NCBI RefSeq assembly: GCF_014287275.1
Contig: NZ_JACONZ010000004.1
Coordinates: 124,001-188,000 of the forward strand
Direction of reading: 5' to 3'
Length of the DNA: 64,000 nt
Origin: Anaerofilum hominis
GTDB lineage: Bacteria > Bacillota > Clostridia > Oscillospirales > Ruminococcaceae
Part shown: one piece after another, positions 1 to 8,413 of the stretch
How positions within the stretch are numbered: position 1 is the first letter of the stretch
Layout: every line of letters begins with the position of its first letter
Notes under the pieces: generated by a model
Databases searched by the model: none
What the model was told of the DNA's origin: nothing
What the model saw: only the letters and a program-made list of their open reading frames with translations
Made by a program: the position numbers and the translations under genes

Positions 1-137
1 CGACACGTTTTGTTGCAGGAGCCGCCGAATGTGTGCTGGTTTCAATCCACGCCGCTCTTGCGAGCGGCGGCCTTTGAGGCGCAGCAAAAGCAACCACCCT
101 CTAAGTTTTAATCCTCGCCGCGGGAGAGCACTGTCGC
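1..137 (-). CRISPR. right end of a CRISPR-like repeat array (cut by window edge)
   Basis: On the minus strand the repeat reads GCCGCCGCTCGCAAG then AGCGGCGTGGATTGAAAC (71 down to 39). It has an 8-bp stem, a GCAA loop and a GGATTGAAAC end, like type I-C repeats. The first four bases of the window (CGAC) match the end of a preceding repeat, leaving a 34-nt spacer (5-38). A 33-nt spacer (72-104) leads to a degenerate copy at 105-137 (about 21 of 33 positions kept). The array probably continues leftward. No cas gene is visible in the window. Confidence 0.7.
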
Positions 138-261
138 CGGTCTGCTTTCCTCCGCCGCAGTGCTTGGACTTATGAAAAAATACCGCTTCACTGTGGGCCT
201 GCGCGTTCGGCCCGCTCCTGTCAGCCCGGCGGCAAAACGGCCCGCAGAGGCGCGGGCGCAG

Positions 262-684
262 CTATTTTGCCAGCCCGGCTTTGATGACCCCGCGGCAGAC
301 CTTTTTTCCGTTTTGGTTGGTGATGGTGCCCTTGATGGTCACCTCGCCGAACACCTCGTTCACTTCCTCCACTACGCCGGTGACCGTGAGGACGTCTCCG
401 ATGAAAACCGGTTTTGCGAATTTGCTCTCCACGCTGTGCAGCAGACAGTGCTCGCCGGGCAGGTATACCCCGGCGAGGGTGGAGAAAAAGGCAGCCACCA
501 GCATGCCGTAACAGACCCGGCCGGGATAGCCGCGCCCGGCGGCGTAGGTCTCGTCCATATGGATCGGGCTCACATCGCCGGAGAGCGCGCAGAATTGAGC
601 CATTTTTTCTTCGCTGACCGTGACGGTGAAACTCTCGGTCAGGCCCGGTGTCATCTGGTCCAGCGTATAACTTTTGACTTCCAC
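262..684 (-). CDS. MaoC-like hotdog-fold (R)-enoyl-CoA/ACP hydratase
   Basis: A 140-residue protein with the hydratase-2 signature: the segment SGDVSPIHMDETYA followed by GYPGRVCYGM holds the catalytic Asp and His. Family members hydrate trans-2-enoyl thioesters. A GTG start at 684 is chosen because GGGAGGGAG lies just upstream; the frame stays open further upstream without similarity. It is the last visible gene of a leftward set with an acyl carrier protein (109-bp gap) and an FkbH-like protein, so the substrate may be ACP-bound rather than CoA-bound. That substrate is an inference. Confidence 0.85.
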   Translation of the reverse strand: MEVKSYTLDQMTPGLTESFTVTVSEEKMAQFCALSGDVSPIHMDETYAAGRGYPGRVCYGMLVAAFFSTLAGVYLPGEHCLLHSVESKFAKPVFIGDVLTVTGVVEEVNEVFGEVTIKGTITNQNGKKVCRGVIKAGLAK

Positions 685-793
685 AGAAAATCTCTCCCTC
701 CCGGTATGCGCGGCGGACAAAAAAACGGGAGCCGGGCCCGCGTTTTTCCCGGCCTCCGGCTCCCGTCCGTGCGCTGCCGCTCTGCGCCTGTCC

Positions 794-1036
794 TCAGGCG
801 ACCATCCGCTTGACAAGATCCAGCATTGCGCCCACGTTGGGCAGATTTTTGACGTCGTCAAGCTTGAACTTGACAGAGAACTTTTTCTCGATCGCCACCA
901 GCAGATTGATCTGCTCCAGGCTGTCCCAATCCTCGATGTCGTCCGCGGTCATTTCCCGGGTCAGGACGATGCTGTCGTCGTCGAATACGGTGCGGAAGAT
1001 CTCCTGCACGCTTTCAAAAATTTCCTGTTCGCTCAA
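794..1036 (-). CDS. acyl carrier protein
   Basis: An 80-residue acidic protein of ACP length. The DSLEQI motif near residues 38-43 supplies the serine that takes the 4'-phosphopantetheine arm. It starts 16 bp after fkbH, with a good ribosome site (GAGGGGAC). The sequence differs from a typical housekeeping FASII AcpP (DSLDxVEL), and it sits between fkbH and maoC. This points to a dedicated carrier for a modified acyl or glyceryl unit rather than bulk fatty acid synthesis. Confidence 0.93.
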   Translation of the reverse strand: MSEQEIFESVQEIFRTVFDDDSIVLTREMTADDIEDWDSLEQINLLVAIEKKFSVKFKLDDVKNLPNVGAMLDLVKRMVA

Positions 1037-1052
1037 AATAGTCCCCTCCTGT

Positions 1053-2828
1053 TTATTCTTTTGCCGTCACCGCAAGGATATGGTTTTGCTGTTGATAGGC
1101 GGCGACATCGAGCGAAAAGACGGTCTCTGCGTCGCTTTCGCTCACTTTTTCAAAGCCCATGGTAGCATAAATCTCTTTTACCAGCAAGTTTTTGGCGGTG
1201 GGCAGATACCGGCCCACGATTTTTCTGATCCCGCACGCTGCGCAGCGGCGGACAAACTCGTCCATCATCGCCTGTTCCAAATTGCGCTTGAAGACGCGGC
1301 AGCTCATGATCCACAGATCGACGGTGCACACGCCGTCCTCCACGCTGCCGATCATGGCGGAGACCAGGCCGTTGTCGCCGAACTTGTCGGTGAGGCGCCC
1401 GTAAAGCGTGACCGCTGCGGGGCTGCCGATGAGGGCCTCCACCTCCTGGGCGGTGTAGCGCCGGGTGGTCAGGTTGAACTGGTTGGTCTTGTTGATCAGC
1501 TGGGTGATGCGCTCGGCGTGGGGCTGATCGAAAGCGCCCAGCTCCGCCGTCATCTCCAGGCTGCGCAGATAGTCGTCATAGCTGCCGAAGTTCTGCTGTA
1601 CGGCCGCCCGCGCCAGATTCTGGCGGTACATCTCGTTGCGCTTGGCGTCGTCTGCCGAAAGGGTGGTGACCTCGAAATAACCCGCCCGGTCCAGCGACGC
1701 GATCATGCCCTCCGGCCCGTCAAAGGCGGCCACCGCCACGCCGGGCAGCTGCTGGCGCACGATCTCGCGCTCGGCGGGGTTGTCGTCCACAAAGACCAGA
1801 CTTTCGGGCAGGATGTTGATCTCCTGGGCGATCTTGGCGATGTTTTCCGATTTGGGCTCCCAGTTGGCTTTAAAGCAGAGAAAATCCTCCCGTTTCAGCG
1901 GGCTGTCCTCCCGGGCAAAGCCGCTTTCCGCGGCGGCCTGCTCGTTTTTGCTGGCCACGTTGAGCAGGATGCCCAAACTTTCCAGCTCTTTCAGATACTG
2001 CTGAAATTCGCTGTAGGCCATGCCGCCGGGGGTCTCGGTGGAAAGTTCGACCCCCTCCGGCCCCACCTCGCCGATGACGCCGCCCCAAAGGGTGTTGTCC
2101 AGATCCAGCACAAGGCCCTTTTTGTTTTTGCCCAGCAGGCTTTTGATGATGTTGGCGATGCTGTGGCACAGCTCGGGTATGTACTGCATCGACACCGCGT
2201 ACTTATAAAGGTACCATTCCGACTCGGAAAACCAGTTGTCCAGCCCGAAGCGCGCGGCGAGATACGCCAGATCGTTGAGATAAAATCCGTCGTTTTTCGA
2301 CACGAATGTAGCAATCCGGGCGTTCAGCTCGTTGATAAAGTGAACGCCGCCGCGCGGGTCCACCGCGTCGCGGCTGCCCATCAGCCGATGGGTGGGGGCG
2401 TCGAAGCTGTTGACGATCACCGGGCAGCCAAAGCGGCCGGCCGCGGTAAAAGCCGCTTCAAAGCGGGCCCATTCCGCGTCCAGCTTGGCGGCGGCCGCCT
2501 CGGCGCTGTCAGAGGGGACGGGCAGGTCTTTGATGTTTTTGCGGCTGGTATGGATGTAGAGAAAATCCGGTTTGAACGCGGCCAGGCTGCCGTCGTCAAA
2601 CACCAGATTTTCATAAAACAGCCCATAGCCGCCCACATAAAACTCGGGTTTGATGCCGTGATCCAGGAGAAACAGCTCAAGAATGTTTTTGATCTCGCCG
2701 ATGGTGCTGCCGCTGAGGATCGCAATTTTCTTTTCCACCAGGCCGGGCCGCTGCAGCAGCTCCCGCCGCAGCGAGCGCTTTTTCTGAAGAAGCGCAGCGC
2801 CGTCAAAGGGATAATCAAGAAGGCTCAA
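1053..2828 (-). CDS. FkbH-like HAD-IIIC protein with C-terminal GNAT-like domain
   Basis: A 591-residue protein. The N-terminal 230 residues resemble the SGNH-like part of FkbH proteins. The HAD core begins with LDLDNTLWGG (Asp242, Asp244) and has FVDDNPAER near 349. The last ~150 residues look GNAT-like. FkbH enzymes move a glyceryl unit from 1,3-bisphosphoglycerate to an ACP. The TTG start at 2828 follows AGGAG. It heads an operon with acp and maoC, suggesting an ACP-bound C3 unit for a polyketide or surface-glycan decoration; the end product cannot be deduced here. Confidence 0.9.
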   Translation of the reverse strand: MSLLDYPFDGAALLQKKRSLRRELLQRPGLVEKKIAILSGSTIGEIKNILELFLLDHGIKPEFYVGGYGLFYENLVFDDGSLAAFKPDFLYIHTSRKNIKDLPVPSDSAEAAAAKLDAEWARFEAAFTAAGRFGCPVIVNSFDAPTHRLMGSRDAVDPRGGVHFINELNARIATFVSKNDGFYLNDLAYLAARFGLDNWFSESEWYLYKYAVSMQYIPELCHSIANIIKSLLGKNKKGLVLDLDNTLWGGVIGEVGPEGVELSTETPGGMAYSEFQQYLKELESLGILLNVASKNEQAAAESGFAREDSPLKREDFLCFKANWEPKSENIAKIAQEINILPESLVFVDDNPAEREIVRQQLPGVAVAAFDGPEGMIASLDRAGYFEVTTLSADDAKRNEMYRQNLARAAVQQNFGSYDDYLRSLEMTAELGAFDQPHAERITQLINKTNQFNLTTRRYTAQEVEALIGSPAAVTLYGRLTDKFGDNGLVSAMIGSVEDGVCTVDLWIMSCRVFKRNLEQAMMDEFVRRCAACGIRKIVGRYLPTAKNLLVKEIYATMGFEKVSESDAETVFSLDVAAYQQQNHILAVTAKE

Positions 2829-2871
2829 AGGAGGATCTCCTTTCTTTTTGCTCTGATGCTTTATTTCCTAA

Positions 2872-2900
2872 ATCATACCACATAATCGGTTGTTTGACAA
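2872..2900 (-). promoter_or_regulatory. sigma-A type promoter of fkbH-acp-maoC
   Basis: On the minus strand TTGTCA (2900-2895) and TATGAT (2877-2872) are 17 bp apart, about 45 bp upstream of the fkbH start. Confidence 0.7.
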
Positions 2901-3395
2901 TTTCCAGAATGGGGAACGGACGGGGCGGAGACCGTGGTTTTGACGGATAGGGACCGCAGGCCCGGGCGCAGCGCGGCCGCGCGGCCGGGCCCGCCCGCTG
3001 TGTTTTGCCGGACAGGCACCTCTGCGGCCGGCAGGCAAGGGGAAAAAGCGGACGGCTGCAGCGCTGCCCCGGCCCCGCGCCCAAAACGGGGGGCGGCCGT
3101 ACACGAGCGCGTCATGGTACATGCCCGCCGCCCCGGTCCCGAGCGCCACAAACGGCTGCGGCGGAACGCCCCGGCCAGCCGGCGTCCGCCCCTGGGATGG
3201 GCGGCGAAAGATCGGCCGGAATGGGGCTGCGCAGGCCATGGAAGTCGTCTGCCCGCCCCCGCGGGCGCGGCAAAAGAATGGCAGCGGAAACAGGCCCCGC
3301 GCGCAGTGGGAGAAAAAACGCCCGGCGCGCGGAGAGCCGCAAACTTGATTTTACCTGTGAGAATGGATATAATGGCCGGGAAGCCGGCGGGCCGC
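2901..3395. other. gene-free GC-rich intergenic stretch
   Basis: About 500 bp between the fkbH promoter and the 3' end of the BofC-like gene. Several frames stay open on both strands because of high GC, but none has a ribosome site or recognisable protein. A TTGATT/TATAAT pair with 17-bp spacing (3345-3373, plus strand) would transcribe antisense to the BofC-like gene. Confidence 0.5.
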
Positions 3396-3695
3396 TCAGG
3401 CCCCGTAATCCTCGATCAGCCGCTGCAGCTGATCGTCGGAGTAGACGTCGATCCCCGCCCGCAGCATGTCCACGTCCACTGCGGGCAGCAGATGGGTGTA
3501 GACGTCGTATTGGCGCAGCAGCGAGCCGCTTTCGGCATCGTAAAGCGCCAGACGCCCGCCGTTGTCCCGCAGGACGTAGACGGGGCCCGAGGGCTCTTTT
3601 GCCGCCGCCGGGATCGCCAGCGAAGCCACGCTGGCAATGGTGACCGCAAGGCAGAGCGCCATTAAAAAGAGCATCCATTTTTTTCGAACCGACAT
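3396..3695 (-). CDS. small exported or membrane-anchored protein with BofC-type C-terminal domain
   Basis: A 99-residue protein. Residues 5-31 form a basic-hydrophobic signal or anchor ending in AIPAAA. The remaining ~65 residues (VYVLRDNGGRLALYDAESG ... GIDVYSDDQLQRLIEDYG) resemble the BofC C-terminal domain of short clostridial envelope proteins. The domain is thought to lie outside the membrane; its molecular job is unclear. It is divergent from the penicillin-binding protein gene, so both may be expressed from the shared 250-bp region. Confidence 0.65.
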   Translation of the reverse strand: MSVRKKWMLFLMALCLAVTIASVASLAIPAAAKEPSGPVYVLRDNGGRLALYDAESGSLLRQYDVYTHLLPAVDVDMLRAGIDVYSDDQLQRLIEDYGA

Positions 3696-3843
3696 GGCAT
3701 ACCTCCCCGGGGCCTTTGGTGTGGCGCAGCCGGCCCCGAACAGTCCTATTGTGGGAAAAAAGCGCGCGTGTTATGCGCGCGGCCGCCGCGCCCGTTTTCA
3801 TTTTGTAATCTGTGAAAAGTGGAAATGAAAGGGAAAGTTGTGG

Positions 3844-3849
3844 TATACT
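3844..3849 (+). promoter_or_regulatory. extended -10 promoter of the PBP gene
   Basis: TGGTATACT (TATACT at 3844-3849) has the TGn extension and no clear -35 box. It lies about 100 bp upstream of the PBP start. Confidence 0.5.
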
Positions 3850-3946
3850 ATAGAAACCCGGCGAAGCAGCGCGGGGACCTGCGTTTATCCGTTAAATTTA
3901 CATAGTTCAGACAAGAATGATACGAGAGGAAAGGGGAGGAACCTTT

Positions 3947-6268
3947 TTGAACGAACAGAACCGAAAACCTGCGCCCCGGCGCGGCGCGTCCGCGCGGGGC
4001 AGCGGCAGCTCTTCCGGCGCGTCCGCACGTCCCGCCGGCGCGCAGGGCGGCGCCCCCAAAAAGCCGAAAAAGAAAGGCGGCGCCAAAAGGGTGTGGGCCA
4101 ACATTGGCCGCGTCCTGGTGGTGCTGGTCAGCATAGGGGTCATCGTGGCCTCGGTGCTGGCGGTCATGCTCAGCCTTTATGTGGTCAAGGTGACGGCGAA
4201 CGACGCTTCGCTGCTCAACCTGGAAAACCTGAAGCTCAGCTATTCCTCCACCATCTATGCGATCGATCCGCAGACCGGCAAGCCGGAGCCGTACCAGCGC
4301 CTGGTGGACAACGCCGACCGCATCTGGGTGGATGGCAACCAGATCCCCGATAATCTGAAAAACGCCTTTATCGCCGTGGAGGACAAGACCTTCCGCGAGA
4401 ACAGCGGCGTCAACTTCAAGCGCACCATTTCGGCCACCGCCAACCTGGTGCTGAGCCGCCTGACCGGCGGCAGGATCACCCTCTATGACACCGAGCAGGG
4501 CGCGTCCACCATCACCCAGCAGCTGATCAAGAACATCACCGGCGACGACGACCGCGACCCGCTGCGCAAGGTGCGGGAGATCTTTCGCGCCATCTCGCTG
4601 AACGGCCGCTACTCCAAGGACACCATCCTGGAGGCCTATCTCAACACGGTGGGCTTTATGGGCAACACCTGCGGCGTGCAGGCCTGCGCTTACAACCTGT
4701 ACGACAAGGACGTGGGCCAGCTGACGCTGGCCCAGTGCGCCACCGTGGCGGCCATCACCAACAACCCCACCAAGTACAACCCCCGCACCGAGCCCGAGAA
4801 CAATCTGCAGCGCCGCAATATGATTTTGGGCATGATGCTGGAGCAGGGGCTGATCACCCAGGCGGACCACGACGCCGCAGTGGCGGAGCCGCTGAACCTG
4901 GTCGACCCGTCTGAAAAGCAGAACACCGCCAAGGTGGGCGGCAACAGCTACTTTACCGACATGGTCATCGACGAGGTCATCACCGACCTGGTGAACGAGG
5001 GCATCTGCGAGACCCGCAGCGAGGCCAGCGCCCTGCTGTTCAACGGCGGCCTTGCCATCTATTCCACCGTGGACACCAACCTGCAGTCCATCATGGAGGA
5101 GGTCATGGCCAAAGAGCCGGGCAACTATTACCCGGACCAGGAGGTCGAGTACAAGGACAAGGCCACCGGCGAGACCAAGACCCAGAATGTGCAGGGTGCG
5201 ATGATCACCATCGACTATACCGGCGCAGTCAAGGGCGTGGTGGGCGGCCTGGGCGAAAAGACCGCTGACCGCGGCCTCAACCGCGCGGTAGGCTCGCTGC
5301 GGCAGACCGGTTCCACCATGAAGCCCATCGGCGCCTATGCGCTGGGCATCGATTACAACTATATCACCTACTCGGACGGCGGCTTTATCGACGACTGGGT
5401 GGAGGAGATCAACGACAACGGCACCATGCGCAAGTGGCCCCGAAATTATAGTGGTAAGTATACCGAACAGCGCATGCTGGTCTGCGACGCGCTGGCCAAC
5501 TCCATCAACACCATCGCGGTGCGGGTCGGCAAGCTGGTGGGGCCGGACGATCTGTTCGACTTTATGACCAACACCCTGGGCATCACCAGCCTGGTGGAGA
5601 ACAGGACCGAGGCGAATGGTCTGATCTCCAGCGACATCGGGGTCGGTCCGCTGGTGCTGGGGTCGATGACCGACGGCGTCTCGCTGGCCGAGATGGCCCA
5701 TGCCTATATGATGTTTGGGGACGGCGGCACCGTCACCCCTCTGCACTCCTACACCACGGTGGAAAATGTGCAGACCGGCGAGATCGTGCTGGACAACACC
5801 CTGCTGCCCACCACCCGCGCCATCGGCGAGGACACCGCCATGATCATGAACAAGCTGCTGCGTCAGGTCATCACCCGGGGCACTGCGGCTGGAACCGGCA
5901 CGAATACGATCGCCGGTATGGAGACGGTGGGCAAGACCGGCACCACCAGCGACGACAAGGACCACTGGTTCATCGGGCTGACCCCTTACTATGTCACCGC
6001 CACCTGGATGGGCTACGACCAGCCGCAGGAACTGGCCTGGAAAGCCTATGGCAAACACCCGCCGACGCTGGCCTGGAAAGAGGTCATGGAGCGGGCGCAG
6101 GAGGGGCTGGAAGCCAAAAACTTCCCCACTGCACCGGCGAACACCGTGGTCACAAAAACCTATTGCACCGAGTCCGGCGGCGAGGCCGGTCCGCTCTGCC
6201 CCAGCACCGCCACCGGCTACTATAAGGCGGATCAGCCGCTGGAACCCTGTGACATCCACGTGGGGTAA
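3947..6268 (+). CDS. class A penicillin-binding protein (transglycosylase/transpeptidase)
   Basis: A 773-residue bifunctional peptidoglycan synthase. A basic Pro/Ala/Gly-rich cytoplasmic tail is followed by one membrane helix (about 53-75). The GT51 domain has EDKTF (catalytic Glu145) and GASTITQQLIKN. The transpeptidase has GSTMKP (nucleophile Ser456), a SIN motif and KTGT (Lys663). The usual EDxxFxxHxG motif reads EDKTFRENSG, a small departure. The TTG start at 3947 follows GGGAGG. It appears monocistronic, with its own promoter and a terminator 160 bp downstream. Confidence 0.95.
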   Translation: MNEQNRKPAPRRGASARGSGSSSGASARPAGAQGGAPKKPKKKGGAKRVWANIGRVLVVLVSIGVIVASVLAVMLSLYVVKVTANDASLLNLENLKLSYSSTIYAIDPQTGKPEPYQRLVDNADRIWVDGNQIPDNLKNAFIAVEDKTFRENSGVNFKRTISATANLVLSRLTGGRITLYDTEQGASTITQQLIKNITGDDDRDPLRKVREIFRAISLNGRYSKDTILEAYLNTVGFMGNTCGVQACAYNLYDKDVGQLTLAQCATVAAITNNPTKYNPRTEPENNLQRRNMILGMMLEQGLITQADHDAAVAEPLNLVDPSEKQNTAKVGGNSYFTDMVIDEVITDLVNEGICETRSEASALLFNGGLAIYSTVDTNLQSIMEEVMAKEPGNYYPDQEVEYKDKATGETKTQNVQGAMITIDYTGAVKGVVGGLGEKTADRGLNRAVGSLRQTGSTMKPIGAYALGIDYNYITYSDGGFIDDWVEEINDNGTMRKWPRNYSGKYTEQRMLVCDALANSINTIAVRVGKLVGPDDLFDFMTNTLGITSLVENRTEANGLISSDIGVGPLVLGSMTDGVSLAEMAHAYMMFGDGGTVTPLHSYTTVENVQTGEIVLDNTLLPTTRAIGEDTAMIMNKLLRQVITRGTAAGTGTNTIAGMETVGKTGTTSDDKDHWFIGLTPYYVTATWMGYDQPQELAWKAYGKHPPTLAWKEVMERAQEGLEAKNFPTAPANTVVTKTYCTESGGEAGPLCPSTATGYYKADQPLEPCDIHVG

Positions 6269-6426
6269 GCTGCCCGTGAGACAAGGCGCGGGTCCTGCGG
6301 CCGCCCGACGCGGCCGTGCCTCGGCCCGGGGATTTTGACGGATCCCGCCCCGGCCTGCCAGCAGGCAGGGTCCATTTCCCTCAGGACCCCGGCGCGCTTT
6401 TGAACGGACTGCAAATTGTATTTGAA

Positions 6427-6458
6427 AACGCCCTGTGAATGGTTCACAGGGCGTTTTT
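6427..6458 (+). terminator. rho-independent terminator after the PBP gene
   Basis: A perfect 13-bp stem (AACGCCCTGTGAA, loop TGG) at 6427-6455 ends in five T residues. Confidence 0.85.
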
Positions 6459-6556
6459 GTCCATGAACAAAAGACAATTGGATTCGTCAAAATCCCCTTT
6501 CGGTCTCGCCGGGGCAGAGCACTTTTGTGCAAGAGGGAAAATCTTGAAAAAGGCGC

Positions 6557-6585
6557 TTGCCCCCCGGGGGAAAAAGTGATATAGT
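6557..6585 (+). promoter_or_regulatory. promoter of the ACT-hom-thrB-lysC genes
   Basis: TTGCCC and TATAGT are separated by 17 bp, 42 bp before the GTG start of the ACT protein. Confidence 0.6.
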
Positions 6586-6627
6586 GACGACGTTACAAAC
6601 AAATGTTTCTGAAAGGCGGACAAAAAC

Positions 6628-7062
6628 GTGGAGAAAAAATTTCTGATCGTGGATCAGGCTGTCCTCCCCGAGGTCTTTTCCAAGGTGCTGCGGGCAAAAG
6701 AGCTGCTCGCCAGCGGCGCGGCGAAAAACGTTTCCGCCGCGGCTAAAATGGTCGATCTCTCCCGCAGCGCGTTTTACAAGTACAAGGACAGCGTTTTTGA
6801 TTTTGAAAACGCAAAGTCCATCGTCACGGTCAAGGCCGTGCTGCTGGACGAGACGGGCGCGCTGCAGGCGCTGCTCAGCGAGCTGTCCGCCTCGGGCGCC
6901 AGCATCGTCACCATCAACCAGTCCGCGCCGGAAAACGGCACCGCCGTCGTCTCGGTCACCCTGCGCACCGATTCGATGCCGATGCCCATCGACGACGTGC
7001 TGCTGTCGATCCAAAGCCAGCGCACAGTGGTCAGCATCAGGCGCACGATCAAGGAGCTGTAG
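6628..7062 (+). CDS. PheB-like ACT-domain protein
   Basis: A 144-residue protein of the PheB/UPF0735 type. The N-terminal ~60 residues resemble a small helical DNA-binding-like segment (ASGAAKNVSAAAKMVDLSRS). The C-terminal half is a single ACT domain (TVKAVLLDETGALQALLSEL), which in this family binds amino acids. In Firmicutes such genes commonly precede hom. Its place at the head of the hom-thrB-lysC genes suggests it senses aspartate-family amino acids, but neither ligand nor DNA target is shown. GTG start at 6628 after GAAAGG. Confidence 0.85.
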   Translation: MEKKFLIVDQAVLPEVFSKVLRAKELLASGAAKNVSAAAKMVDLSRSAFYKYKDSVFDFENAKSIVTVKAVLLDETGALQALLSELSASGASIVTINQSAPENGTAVVSVTLRTDSMPMPIDDVLLSIQSQRTVVSIRRTIKEL

Positions 7063-7179
7063 CGGCGGCAGCGGCGGCCGGGGCGATCGCGCCCGGCCGC
7101 TATTCGCTGCGGGGCGGGGCCCTGCGCTTTTGCTCGGGCCCGGCTTTGGCGGCATCAAGAGAAAGAAAGGTGAGATAGT

Positions 7180-8409
7180 TTGATCAAGATAGCGATTTTG
7201 GGATTCGGCACGGTGGGCAGCGGCGTATATGAGGTGCTGCGCAAAAATGCGGCCAGCGCGGCAAAGCGCGCGGGCGAGCCGGTACAGGTGAAATACATCC
7301 TCGACATCCGCGATTTTTCCTCTCATCCGGACGCGGCGCTGTTTGTAAACAGCATCGACCCGATCCTGGAGGACCCCGAGATAGACACGGTGGTGGAGAC
7401 GATCGGCGGCACAAAGCCCGCTTATTTTTATGTCAAATCGGCGCTGGAGGCGGGCAAAAATGTCTGCACCTCCAACAAAGAGCTGGTGGCCACCCATGGC
7501 GCAGAGCTGCTGGCCATCGCGGTGCAGCACCGGGTCTGCTTTTTGTTTGAGGCGTCGGTGGGCGGGGGCACGCCGGTCATCACGCCGCTGCACCAGTGCC
7601 TGGCGGCCAATGTGATCAGCGAGGTGTGCGGCATCGTCAACGGCACCACAAATTTTATGCTCACAAAGATGGAGCAGGAGGGCATGAGCTTTGACGAGGC
7701 GCTGAAAGAGGCCCAAAACCTGGGCTACGCCGAGACCATCGACCCTTCGGCGGATGTGGACGGCATCGACGCGTGCCGCAAGATCGCCATTTTGGCCTCC
7801 CTCGTCTTCGGCAGCGAGGTGCACCCCGAAAATATCCCCACCCGCGGCATCCGCGAGGTGACGGCGGAGGACGTTTACTTCACCCAGAAGATGAAGCTGG
7901 CCGTCAAGCTGATCGCCTATGCCCGGCGCAATGAAAAGGCCGGCTTTGCCTGCGGGGTAGAACCCATGGTGCTGCCGGCGCAGAGCATGATGGCGGGCGT
8001 CAGCGACGTGTACAACGCCGTGCTGGTGCGGGGCGATATGCTGGGGGACACGCTGTTCTACGGCAAGGGCGCGGGCAAGCTGGCCACCGCCAGCGCGGTG
8101 GTGGCGGACGTCATCGACGCGGCCAAGTTCGGCCCCTCGGTACACGACTCGCTGTTTTGGGCCCCCACTGCGCCGCAAAAGGGAAAAATCACCGACGAAG
8201 CGGAGCACACATATTATGTGAGAGTGAACAACCTGGACGCCGGGACCCTGAAAGCCGATCTCGGCGGCGTGGTGCTCACGCTGCAGCACCACAATCAGAC
8301 CGCGGTGCTCACCACCCCCATGACGGCAAAGGAACTGGAAAAGCGAAAGGAAAAACTGGAAAGGGACGGCATCCACGTGGCCATTGCGCTGAAGATGCTG
8401 GAAGTGTAA
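7180..8409 (+). CDS. hom: homoserine dehydrogenase
   Basis: A 409-residue enzyme that reduces aspartate semialdehyde to homoserine with NAD(P)H. The Rossmann motif ILGFGTVGSGV opens the protein. The family signature around ADVDGIDACRKIAILASL lies near residue 190. A C-terminal region of about 60 residues resembles a shortened ACT regulatory domain. The TTG start at 7180 follows AAAGG. It is 4 bp upstream of thrB, so the two are almost certainly co-translated for threonine synthesis. Confidence 0.97.
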   Translation: MIKIAILGFGTVGSGVYEVLRKNAASAAKRAGEPVQVKYILDIRDFSSHPDAALFVNSIDPILEDPEIDTVVETIGGTKPAYFYVKSALEAGKNVCTSNKELVATHGAELLAIAVQHRVCFLFEASVGGGTPVITPLHQCLAANVISEVCGIVNGTTNFMLTKMEQEGMSFDEALKEAQNLGYAETIDPSADVDGIDACRKIAILASLVFGSEVHPENIPTRGIREVTAEDVYFTQKMKLAVKLIAYARRNEKAGFACGVEPMVLPAQSMMAGVSDVYNAVLVRGDMLGDTLFYGKGAGKLATASAVVADVIDAAKFGPSVHDSLFWAPTAPQKGKITDEAEHTYYVRVNNLDAGTLKADLGGVVLTLQHHNQTAVLTTPMTAKELEKRKEKLERDGIHVAIALKMLEV

Positions 8410-8413
8410 AAAC

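Noticed and set aside
788..801. CCTGTCCTCAGGCG in the acp gene as another copy of the dispersed repeat
   Set aside because: It lies within coding sequence and lacks all other parts of the repeat.
810..2885. Long plus-strand open frame of about 690 codons
   Set aside because: It is antisense to fkbH, has no ribosome site or recognisable domain, and is expected from the high GC at third codon positions.
3848..6532. Minus-strand open frame of nearly 900 codons
   Set aside because: Antisense to the PBP gene, which has all catalytic motifs; the frame is a GC-skew shadow.
7063..7179. T-box or riboswitch before hom
   Set aside because: The 117-bp gap has no T-box sequence, specifier loop or terminator/antiterminator pair.
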